Shown here: positions 18,372 through 25,610 of the stretch, one piece after another | Layout: every line of letters begins with the position of its first letter | How positions within the stretch are numbered: position 1 is the stretch's first letter | Position numbers and translations under genes: made by a program | Source: Brevibacterium marinum | Lineage (GTDB): Bacteria; Actinomycetota; Actinomycetes; Actinomycetales; Brevibacteriaceae | NCBI RefSeq assembly: GCF_011927955.1 | Contig: NZ_JAATJN010000001.1 | Location: 4,092,001-4,156,000 of the forward strand | Direction of reading: 5' to 3' | Length of the DNA: 64,000 nucleotides | The notes under the pieces: model-generated | Databases searched by the model: none | What the model saw: the letters and a program-made list of their open reading frames with translations, nothing else | Told to the model about the DNA's origin: nothing

Positions 18372-19273
18372 GGCCTCTTCGCACCAGAATCTTCGGTCCG
18401 GCGGCGTTGTCGTTCCCCACGTGGGCCTATGTCGTCTTCTTCTTCATCATCCCCGTGGCGATGGTGATCTTCTTCAGCTTCGGCTACAAGCCTGACATCT
18501 ACACGGCGGTCGCCACTGACAGACTCAGCTTCGACCGGTTCCCCGAGGCGATGAATCCGGCCTTCGTGTCGACCTTCTTCGCAACGCTGAGGATCTCACT
18601 CCTCGGCACGTTCATCTGCCTGCTCATCGCTCTGCCCTTCGCCTACTGGATCGCGGTGAAGATCGCTCCGGCCCGCCGCGATCTCGCGCTGGCTCTGGTC
18701 ATGGTGCCGTTCTGGACGAACTTCCTCGTCCGCACGCTCGGCTGGCAGATCATCCTCTCCCCCACCGGATTCTTCTCCGAAGGGCTGCTGGCCCTGGGCC
18801 TGACCCAGGAGAGGATCGACATCCTCTACACGCACACCGCGGTCCAGATCGGCGTCGTCTACAACTATCTGCCGCTCATGATCCTGCCGCTCTTCGTCGC
18901 CATCGACCGTTCCGGCTCCAAGCTGCGGGAGGCCAGCTACGACCTCGGTGCGAACAAGGTCAAGACCTTCCTCAAAGTGACCCTGCCGATGGCGATGCCG
19001 GGTGTCATCTCGGGGTGCCTTCTCGTGTTCATCCCACTCAACGGCGACTACATCACGGCCACTGTGCTCGGCGGGGCGAGCGGGTCGATGATCGGACAGC
19101 TCATCGCCGAACAGTTCAATTCCGCACAGAACTGGGCGCTCGGTTCGGCCATGGCCGTCGTCCTCATCGCCTCGACCGTCGTCGTTGTGGGCATCGGCTT
19201 CGCCCTGCTCAAGGTCGGGCAGCTCATCGCGGCGAGGGCCAACAGCGTTCCGATCTCGAACGGGAGGGCCTGA
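18368..19273 (+). CDS. potB: ABC importer permease, PotB-like
   Basis: 301 aa, six predicted transmembrane segments. The EAA loop REASYDLGANKVKTFLKVTLPMAMPGVISG, which docks on the ATPase, is intact near residues 190-220, and LVRTLGWQIIL is typical of the family. First of the two membrane subunits of the polyamine-type importer. ATGA overlap with the binding-protein gene. Confidence 0.94.
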   Translation: MRPLRTRIFGPAALSFPTWAYVVFFFIIPVAMVIFFSFGYKPDIYTAVATDRLSFDRFPEAMNPAFVSTFFATLRISLLGTFICLLIALPFAYWIAVKIAPARRDLALALVMVPFWTNFLVRTLGWQIILSPTGFFSEGLLALGLTQERIDILYTHTAVQIGVVYNYLPLMILPLFVAIDRSGSKLREASYDLGANKVKTFLKVTLPMAMPGVISGCLLVFIPLNGDYITATVLGGASGSMIGQLIAEQFNSAQNWALGSAMAVVLIASTVVVVGIGFALLKVGQLIAARANSVPISNGRA

Positions 19274-19274
19274 T

Positions 19275-20129
19275 ATGGCATACACGATCCGCAAGCCGTT
19301 GACCGACAGGCTCCTCAACGCGTGGGGGATCCTCGTCTTCATCTATCTGTTCCTTCCGATCGCGGTCATCGTCGCCTACTCGTTCAACAACGGCAAGGTT
19401 CTCGCGAGCTTTCAGGAGTTCGGCTTCGATGCCTATGCCAACGGGCTCGAGAACGATGTCATCGTCGCCACCGTGTTCACGAGCCTCCAGGCTGCCGTCG
19501 GGTCGGCGATCGTCGCGACGATCTTCGGCACCATCGGCGGCGTCGCCCTGGCCCGTGCCAAGCGCGGAATGTGGTGGGCGGTAGGGCTCACGGTCGTCCT
19601 CGGTGCAACGCTGTTCACTCCCGAGATCGTCGACGGCATCGCCTTCCTCCCGTGGTTCGTCACCCTCGGCGTGGACTGGGGACTGACGCCGTTCAATGAC
19701 GGCATGGTCCGTCTCGTCATTTCACATGCCATGTTCTCGATGGCGGTAGTGACCTTCATCATCCGTGCGCGGATGGCCGGCATGAACCGTCAGCTCGAGG
19801 AGGCCGCGGCCGACCTCGGTGCGAATGCGTGGCGCAGGTTCCGCGACATCACCCTGCCGATCGCGGCGCCCGGCATCTTCGCCGGTGCCCTCATGTCGTT
19901 CACGCTCAGTCTCGACAACACGATCCTCTCGAGCTTCGTCCAGCTCCCGGGTTCGACGCCGTGGCCCGTCTACATCTTCGCGGCGGTCAAGGTGGCCCTG
20001 CGGCCCGAGATCGCCGCGATCTCGACTCTCATGTTCCTGCTCACCCTCATCGCTCTCGGAGTCTGCGCCCTGGCCCTGCGCAGGACCGGGGGAAGTTCGA
20101 CGGAGATCATCAAGACCATGGCCGGATGA
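19275..20129 (+). CDS. potC: ABC importer permease, PotC-like
   Basis: 284 aa, six transmembrane segments, with the EAA loop EEAAADLGANAWRRFRDITLPIAAPGIFAG. It pairs with PotB to form the channel. The start at 19275 is set by GGAGG seven bases upstream, inside the potB end, one base after the potB stop. A longer frame beginning in potB is only an out-of-frame extension. Its stop is followed by imperfect GC-rich repeats before the next operon gene. Confidence 0.94.
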   Translation: MAYTIRKPLTDRLLNAWGILVFIYLFLPIAVIVAYSFNNGKVLASFQEFGFDAYANGLENDVIVATVFTSLQAAVGSAIVATIFGTIGGVALARAKRGMWWAVGLTVVLGATLFTPEIVDGIAFLPWFVTLGVDWGLTPFNDGMVRLVISHAMFSMAVVTFIIRARMAGMNRQLEEAAADLGANAWRRFRDITLPIAAPGIFAGALMSFTLSLDNTILSSFVQLPGSTPWPVYIFAAVKVALRPEIAAISTLMFLLTLIALGVCALALRRTGGSSTEIIKTMAG

Positions 20130-20139
20130 CCCGAGGAGT

Positions 20140-20245
20140 ATGGGCCCTGACCGAGGTGGGACATGGGCCCTCACAGAGGTGGGGCACAAGCCTTCGCCGA
20201 GGTTGGCCCGGGTTCTGCGCGGAGGTGGGCCGGGTTCCGCGGGGC
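20140..20245 (+). repeat. Degenerate ~22-bp repeats between potC and oxidoreductase gene
   Basis: Four to five decayed copies of a unit of the type TGGGCCCTSACNGAGGTGGG run through the gap between potC and the FAD oxidoreductase. No gene or clear terminator is seen; the operon may read through. Confidence 0.5.
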
Positions 20246-20298
20246 CTGCATCGACCCGCACATGCACACCGTTGCCGCAAGGCAGAAGGAGAAATGAC

Positions 20299-21777
20299 AT
20301 GGATGTCAATGCCGCATTGGCAGAGGCCTCAACCGTTCCGTTCTGGCTCGATTCCGCTCAGCGACCCGACCCGCTCCCACCGCTGACTGCCGACATCGAC
20401 GCCGAGCTCGTCATCGTCGGAGGTGGTTTCACCGGTCTGTGGACGGCTCTGCAGGCGAAGGAGCGCGACCCCGGTCGTCACGTCGTCCTGCTCGAGGCGA
20501 ACTCGATCGGGTGGGCCGCCTCGGGACGCAACGGCGGTTTCTGCGCGGCCAGCCTCACCCATGGCTATGACAACGGCGAGGCCCATCTGCCGGAGCAGAA
20601 CGAACGTCTGGCGCAGCTCGGGCGGGAGAACCTCGACGCGATCGAAACGGCCGTGGCCAGGTACGACATGGACGTCGAGTTCGAACGCACCGGCGAACTC
20701 GACGTCGCGACCGAAGATTATCAGGTTCCGGAGCTGCGGGAGGCCCACGACCCGGAAGCCGGTTTCATCTTCTATGACCAGGCGGAGCTCGCGCAGATCG
20801 TGAAGTCGCCGACGTACAAGGGCGCCCTCTGGGACTCGCGCGAGGTCGCCATGGTCAACCCGGCCAAACTGTGCTGGGAGCTGTTGCGCGTCATCGGCGA
20901 ACTCGGCGTCGAGGTCTATGAGGGCACGAAGGTCACCGATGTCAGCGATCGGAAGTCGACGGTCCAGGTGACGACCCAGGTGAATTCGGCGACCGCGTCC
21001 GGAGCTGTGGGCACCGCGGGAGCCGCCAGCGCCGCCAGTACCGCAGGCACCGGAAGCGCCGAGGGCACCACGAGTGCCCCAACGATCACGGCGCAGCGAG
21101 TGGCGCTGGCGACGAATGTCTTCCCCTCGCTGCTCAAGCGCGTCAGTCTGCACACGGTCCCCGTCTACGACTACGCCCTGATGACCCAGCCGCTGGACGA
21201 CGAGCAGCTTGCGTCCATCGGCTGGGACGGCAGGCAGGGCATCGGCGACTGTGCCAATCGGTTCCACTACTACCGACTGTCGGCCGACAACCGGATCCTC
21301 TTCGGCGGATGGGACGCCGTCTACCATTACGGGCGGCAGATCTCGTGGAAGTACGACCAGCGACCCGAGACCTTCGAGACCCTGGCCGGACACTTCTATG
21401 AGACGTTTCCCCAGCTGACCGACGTGAAGTTCAGCCACAAATGGGGAGGAGCCATCGACACCTGCTCACGGTTCTTCTCCTTCTTCACCACGGCATACGG
21501 CCAGAAGGTCGCGATGGCCGCGGGCTTCACCGGTCTGGGTGTGGGCGCCTCGCGCTTCGCAGGCACCGTCATGCTCGACCTGCTGACCGGGCAGGACACG
21601 GAGCTGACCCAACTGGAGATGGTGCGAAGGCTGCCTCTGCCCTTCCCACCCGAGCCGGTGGCCTGGCTGGGCATCCAGATGACGACGAATGCGCTGATCA
21701 AAGCCGATGGGAACGAGGGGCGACGCGGTCCGCTGCTCAAAGTCCTCGACTCTGTGGGGATGGGCTTCGACTCCTGA
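20299..21777 (+). CDS. FAD-dependent amine oxidoreductase (DAO family, PuuB-like)
   Basis: 492 aa. The dinucleotide-binding motif ELVIVGGGFTGLWTALQAKE lies near residues 35-55 and WAASGRNGGFCAASLTHG marks the gamma-glutamylputrescine/polyamine oxidase branch of the DAO family; the C-terminus has AAGFTGLGVGASRFAG. It probably oxidises the imported amine to an aldehyde. An Ala/Ser/Thr/Gly insert of about 35 residues (about 230-265, nt 20985-21090) interrupts the FAD domain. AGAAGGAG seven bases before ATG 20299 sets the start. Last gene of the amidohydrolase-pot operon. Exact substrate uncertain. Confidence 0.9.
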   Translation: MDVNAALAEASTVPFWLDSAQRPDPLPPLTADIDAELVIVGGGFTGLWTALQAKERDPGRHVVLLEANSIGWAASGRNGGFCAASLTHGYDNGEAHLPEQNERLAQLGRENLDAIETAVARYDMDVEFERTGELDVATEDYQVPELREAHDPEAGFIFYDQAELAQIVKSPTYKGALWDSREVAMVNPAKLCWELLRVIGELGVEVYEGTKVTDVSDRKSTVQVTTQVNSATASGAVGTAGAASAASTAGTGSAEGTTSAPTITAQRVALATNVFPSLLKRVSLHTVPVYDYALMTQPLDDEQLASIGWDGRQGIGDCANRFHYYRLSADNRILFGGWDAVYHYGRQISWKYDQRPETFETLAGHFYETFPQLTDVKFSHKWGGAIDTCSRFFSFFTTAYGQKVAMAAGFTGLGVGASRFAGTVMLDLLTGQDTELTQLEMVRRLPLPFPPEPVAWLGIQMTTNALIKADGNEGRRGPLLKVLDSVGMGFDS

Positions 21778-21833
21778 ACGTCCTCGAGGTGCTCAGCCTT
21801 CGGACCGGACACGGGAGTTCATTCCGCCCTTGG

Positions 21834-21893
21834 TAGACTTTCAGCGAGCGCGGGAGGAACTCCCGAACACTTTCTTGAAGGAGCAGAACACGC
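21834..21893 (+). promoter_or_regulatory. purSQ promoter and leader hairpin
   Basis: TAGACT at 21834-21839 is a likely -10. The ~50-base leader has a hairpin CGGGAG-GAA-CTCCCG (21851-21865) and AAGGAG ten bases before the purS ATG. It does not match the purine riboswitch core. Confidence 0.45.
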
Positions 21894-22148
21894 ATGGCAC
21901 GTGTCGTCGTTGAGGTGATGCCCAAACCCGAGATTCTTGACCCCCAGGGCAAGGCGATCTCCGGTGGAATGTCCCGACTCGGGTTCACCGATTTCGGTGA
22001 GGTGCGACAGGGGAAGCGCTTCGAACTCGAAATCGACGGTGAGGTCACCGAGGAAGTTCTCGCGCAGGCACGCGAGGCCGCGGAGAAGCTCCTGTCGAAC
22101 CCGGTCATCGAGAACGTCGTGGCCGTTCGCGCCGTCGAGGAAGCCTGA
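21894..22148 (+). CDS. purS: Phosphoribosylformylglycinamidine synthase, PurS subunit
   Basis: 84 aa, normal length. [22 protein letters not shown] and the closing [16 protein letters not shown] are typical. PurS is the small structural subunit that bridges the glutaminase PurQ and the synthetase PurL in the three-part FGAM synthase of Actinobacteria and Bacillus. It overlaps purQ by one base (TGATG). Its partner purL is not next to it here but at 47,341. Confidence 0.96.
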   Translation: MARVVVEVMPKPEILDPQGKAISGGMSRLGFTDFGEVRQGKRFELEIDGEVTEEVLAQAREAAEKLLSNPVIENVVAVRAVEEA

Positions 22149-22888
22149 TGACGGCAGTCACCACTGCCCCGGCCACCGCCGAGGCGGGCGCTGAGTCCGG
22201 TGCATCGATCGGTGTCGTGACGTTCCCCGGCACGCTCGATGACCGTGATGCCGCACGTGCCGTCCGCCTGGCCGGAGCGAAGCCGGTCAATCTGTGGCAC
22301 GCCGATTCCACGCTCGCCGGTGTCGACGGCGTCATTCTGCCCGGTGGGTTCTCCTATGGGGATTACCTGCGCTGCGGTGCGATCGCGGGATTCGCTCCGA
22401 TCATGGAGTCCGTCGTCTCGGCCGCAAACGCCGGTATGCCGGTCCTAGGCATCTGCAACGGCTTCCAGATCCTCTGCGAATCACACCTGCTGCCGGGTGC
22501 GCTCATTCGCAATGACCACCAGCATTTCATCTGCCGTGACCAGGAGCTGCTCGTGGAGAACACGAACACCGCCTGGACCGGTGACTACGAGCACGGACAG
22601 ACCATTCGGATCCCGCTGAAGAACGGCGAGGGCGGATTCGTTGCCACCGATGAGGTCCTCGAAGAGCTCGAAGGCACCGGTCGCGTGGTGTTCCGGTACC
22701 AAGGTCTCAACCCCAACGGATCCCTGCGCGACATCGCCGGCATCACGAACGAGGCCGGAAACGTCGTCGGACTCATGCCCCACCCCGAGCATGCTGTCGA
22801 AGCCGGTTTCGGTCCCGAAGACGGCACCGGGATCGACGGTCAGGGATTCTTCTCCTCGGCCGTGCGCACCCTGGTCAACGGCCGCTGA
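22148..22888 (+). CDS. purQ: Phosphoribosylformylglycinamidine synthase, PurQ glutaminase
   Basis: 246 aa, class I glutamine amidotransferase. The nucleophile Cys lies in GICNGFQIL, and the His/Glu pair in [30 protein letters not shown] is the PurQ-specific loop. It supplies ammonia to PurL for FGAR to FGAM conversion. The first 20 residues are Ala/Thr-rich and not conserved; an internal start is possible, but the TGATG coupling to purS favours ATG 22148. Its stop lies inside a 29-bp tandem repeat. Confidence 0.96.
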   Translation: MTAVTTAPATAEAGAESGASIGVVTFPGTLDDRDAARAVRLAGAKPVNLWHADSTLAGVDGVILPGGFSYGDYLRCGAIAGFAPIMESVVSAANAGMPVLGICNGFQILCESHLLPGALIRNDHQHFICRDQELLVENTNTAWTGDYEHGQTIRIPLKNGEGGFVATDEVLEELEGTGRVVFRYQGLNPNGSLRDIAGITNEAGNVVGLMPHPEHAVEAGFGPEDGTGIDGQGFFSSAVRTLVNGR

Positions 22889-22967
22889 GGCACACGGCCG
22901 TCGCAGAGACCGGCCGAGGCCCGCAGCCGTCGCAGAGACCGGCTGAGGCTTGCAACCGTCGCAGGGC
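22887..22967 (+). repeat. 29-bp tandem repeat at purQ stop
   Basis: Copies at 22887-22915 and 22916-22944 differ at a few bases, and a partial third copy follows to about 22967. The first base lies within the purQ TGA. The unit contains GCCGTCGCAGAGACCGGC. Confidence 0.85.
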
Positions 22968-23010
22968 CGAATCGCAGCAGCCTCGGCGGCTTCGGTCCTC
23001 GACGGTTCCT

Positions 23011-23505
23011 TCAGTCCTCGGCCCATTTCAGTCCGACCGCCGACTCGAGGGTCGCGGACGCGGCATGCATCTCCACCGACCAGGTCTCGTCGCCGACGAC
23101 TCCGTCGACGTCGGCATCGCCCCACTTCTGGAAGCCTTCCACTGCGGCCTCGGTTGCTGGACCGAATTCGCCGTCCGGTTCTCCCGGTGAGGGCCAGTCA
23201 CCCTCCACCGAACCGTTCTTCAGCACTTCCTGCAGATCGGTGACGGCCTTGTGGGTGGAGCCCACCTTGAGCAGGGGCATCGGTCCGCCGTTGGGCAGCA
23301 CCTCCCAGGTGTCGTCACCGACGATGCCGTCGACCTCCAGCCCTGCGCCGTCCTGTACGTCCTTGACGCCGGCTTCGGTGACGGCGCCGAATATTCCGTC
23401 GACGGCCACCGAATGGTCCGGAACTCTGCGCAGGCCTCGCTGTGCGCGCCTGACGACCTCGCCTTGGTCTCCGCGTTGGATGGTGGGCTGACCGGGATTC
23501 GACAT
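23011..23505 (-). CDS. Protein with two peptidoglycan-binding-like domains
   Basis: 164 aa from ATG 23505, with GGAGGA four to five bases upstream; an in-frame ATG at 23595 has no ribosome site. Two PG_binding_1-type repeats are clear: residues about 8-75 (IQRGDQGEVVRRAQRGLR ... VDGIFG ... DGIVGDDTWEVL) and 80-150 (LLKVGSTHKAVTDLQEVL ... DGEFG ... DGVVGDETWS). No signal peptide, membrane segment or catalytic domain is present, which is odd for a wall-binding protein. It may be cytoplasmic with another ligand, or exported by a non-classical route. It is convergent with purSQ and lies alone. Confidence 0.82.
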   Translation of the reverse strand: MSNPGQPTIQRGDQGEVVRRAQRGLRRVPDHSVAVDGIFGAVTEAGVKDVQDGAGLEVDGIVGDDTWEVLPNGGPMPLLKVGSTHKAVTDLQEVLKNGSVEGDWPSPGEPDGEFGPATEAAVEGFQKWGDADVDGVVGDETWSVEMHAASATLESAVGLKWAED

Positions 23506-23815
23506 TTCTCCTCCTACATCGATGCCGGAGAGCCCGGATCGAGGCTCAGCGGCTGTGAACGTTCGTGGAAGCAACCTTGCCACCACATGCGTCAATCTAT
23601 GACCGCCGCTCGTGCCGCGACAAGGGTCGGACGAGACTCAAACGCCATGCCCGCGAGTGGGTGTCGTCATCGGTGTCGAGTGTCCGCCATGGCCACACAG
23701 TTCGGCCCCGGTTCACCGACTCTCGTGGTCAGTGCGCCGAGGCCGAATGCCAGCTCGTCTCCGTGGGGTTCGCGCCGTCGGGCCGGGAGTGCTCACCAAC
23801 CCGACGGGCCACCGA

Positions 23816-25279
23816 TCAGGATCCGAGCTGTGCGTGGCGGCGAGCGAAGACGATCGTCGCCGCGCCGGCCAGGATGAGAGCTGCACCGGCTCCGAGGCCG
23901 GTGAGCTCGGCGCCTGTTCGCGGCATCGAGTCGGCATTCCCGGAGTCGCCGGAGTCGCCTGATCCTCCGGCTGAGCCGTTCGAGTCGCCACCGGATCCGC
24001 CGCCGGTGACGACGAAATCGCCCTTCAAATCCTGGTCCGAGCAGTCGGCCACCACATGATAGGTGCCTACATAGGCTTCAGGAATGTTCTCGATGCCATA
24101 GACCTGGACCGTCGCGGTGCCGTCCTCATCGGTTTCGACCGTCCTTTCGTAGAGCTTTTCGCTGGGTTCGTGGCCCCAGACTTCGAATTGGACGTCGCTG
24201 CCGGGTTCGCAGTCGGTGACGGTCATGGTCACGCCTTTGTCCCGGTTGACGAAGTCTTCGCCCGAGAGCTTCTGTGGCTCGATGGACAGCGACGGTTCCA
24301 CGACGCTGTCGTCCTCGGTCACGGTGAAGGTCGTCTCAGCGCTGCGATCGCCGCACGAGGCCGTGACGAGGTACTCGCCGACCCAGGTGGGGCCGCCGTC
24401 GCCGTCGGGGACGAAGTGAGCATATCCGGCTGCGTCCTCACCTGCCGTCTGCGTCTGCTCCCAGACAGTGGTGTCAGGGTCTGCCTTGGTGCTCACTCGG
24501 AAGTCCACGTCCTCGTCCATGACGCAGGTGGTCAGCGTGATGGCCACTCCCGTGTCGAGGAAGTTCTCGAGCCCCTGTGTCTTGGGGGAAACGGTGAGCT
24601 CGGAGTCCGGCGCCTCTTGGCCCTCGTCATCAGGCGCGACGACTTCGACCCTGCCGCTGAATGTCTCCGTCTCCTGTCCTGCGCGCTCGACCGTGACGGT
24701 GACGGCGAGTGTGTCACCGGTCTTGAGCTCGGTGTTGGCGAGGATCGTTCCGGTGTAGGCGCCGTCGTTCTCGACCGTCGTCGATGCGTCGTCTCCAGGT
24801 TCAGCGGTGACGACGTCTCCGGCGGTGAGAAAATCTATGGTGTAGCGGATACCTCTGTCGGGATCGCCGATCTCATCGGCAGTCATCTCCGTCTTCTCGA
24901 GCGTGAAGCTCGCGTCGATCGGTTCGGACTCTTCTCCGGCGTCGTCATCCGCGTCATCCTCGTCTCCGTCGGGATCAGTGGCTTCATCTCCGGGTGCCGT
25001 GGGCACTTCCGGTTCTGTCGACTCGTTGCCGTCTTGGTCGCCGTTCTGCCCCTGGCTGGTGCCGGTGCCGTCCGTGCCGAGGTCGGCCGCGGAATCATCA
25101 GTGTCGGGTTCGGTGGTGCCCGTTGCCCCCTCGGGGTCATCCCCTGCATGGCCGACGGGGTGAGGCTCATTCTGCGTCGTGTTTCCTGGTGCGACCTCCA
25201 ATGAGCCCGCGGCAGCCGGTCCGATTCCGATGGTGGGCACTGCCAGAGCAACGCTCGCTGCGAGAACCAGCCGTTTCAT
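23816..25279 (-). CDS. Secreted wall-anchored protein with LPXTG-like (MPRTG) signal
   Basis: 487 aa. A signal peptide (MKRLVLAASVALAVPTIGIGPAAAGS) precedes an acidic low-complexity region of about 100 residues rich in Asp, Glu, Gly and Thr, then about 300 residues of beta-rich repeats with paired Cys (TCVMDED, SCGDRS, DCEPGS, DCSDQD) that look like Ig-like modules. The C-terminus has a Gly/Ser stalk, MPRTG, a hydrophobic segment and a basic tail (ARRHAQLGS): a class-typical sortase signal with Met in place of Leu. GGAAGG six bases before ATG 25279 sets the start. No sortase gene is in the window. Role probably in surface adhesion or wall structure. Confidence 0.85.
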   Translation of the reverse strand: MKRLVLAASVALAVPTIGIGPAAAGSLEVAPGNTTQNEPHPVGHAGDDPEGATGTTEPDTDDSAADLGTDGTGTSQGQNGDQDGNESTEPEVPTAPGDEATDPDGDEDDADDDAGEESEPIDASFTLEKTEMTADEIGDPDRGIRYTIDFLTAGDVVTAEPGDDASTTVENDGAYTGTILANTELKTGDTLAVTVTVERAGQETETFSGRVEVVAPDDEGQEAPDSELTVSPKTQGLENFLDTGVAITLTTCVMDEDVDFRVSTKADPDTTVWEQTQTAGEDAAGYAHFVPDGDGGPTWVGEYLVTASCGDRSAETTFTVTEDDSVVEPSLSIEPQKLSGEDFVNRDKGVTMTVTDCEPGSDVQFEVWGHEPSEKLYERTVETDEDGTATVQVYGIENIPEAYVGTYHVVADCSDQDLKGDFVVTGGGSGGDSNGSAGGSGDSGDSGNADSMPRTGAELTGLGAGAALILAGAATIVFARRHAQLGS

Positions 25280-25579
25280 GATCATCCTTCCAGGGGCCTG
25301 GGTGGCTGCGGTGCACAGGTGGCTACGATGCACGGTTGTGGAAGTGACGATATGTCGGCCGTGAAGAGGTGGCGACTTTTGGTCGTTTAGTTCATGACGG
25401 AAATGTCATCGATCAATTGCAGATATTTACCTCTTCGAGACATCCCTCAAAACGTGTGGGGGCTCAGCTTTCGCCATTCAGCGGTCCGCTCCGCGTCCAG
25501 CACACCATTCGGCCACGGCGCACCACCGGACAACAGCGCGATATTCGAGAGCCTCGAGGTCACGATTGGATGCTTCCAC
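25280..25579. other. Gene-free intergenic stretch
   Basis: These 300 bp between the surface-protein start and the ABC exporter end are AT-richer than their neighbours and show no supported gene. A small ATGAC-N6-GTCAT dyad lies near 25393-25409. It should hold the promoter of the surface-protein gene. Confidence 0.4.
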
Positions 25580-25610
25580 CCGAAAATCGTTACCGTTCAG
25601 GCGCGGTAAC
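25580..25610 (-). terminator. Terminator after ABC exporter operon
   Basis: On the minus strand GTTACCG, 8-base loop, CGGTAAC starts right after the stop codon at 25611 and is followed by a GATTTTC run. Confidence 0.7.

Noticed and set aside
21840..21893. Purine or PRPP riboswitch ahead of purSQ
   Set aside because: The leader is about 50 nt with one 6-bp hairpin, too small for a known class.
22887..22967. CRISPR-like array at the purQ stop
   Set aside because: Fewer than three copies, no spacers between units and no cas genes.
23011..23595. Longer start for the peptidoglycan-binding protein
   Set aside because: The extra 30 residues contain no signal peptide and no ribosome site, whereas ATG 23505 has GGAGGAG.
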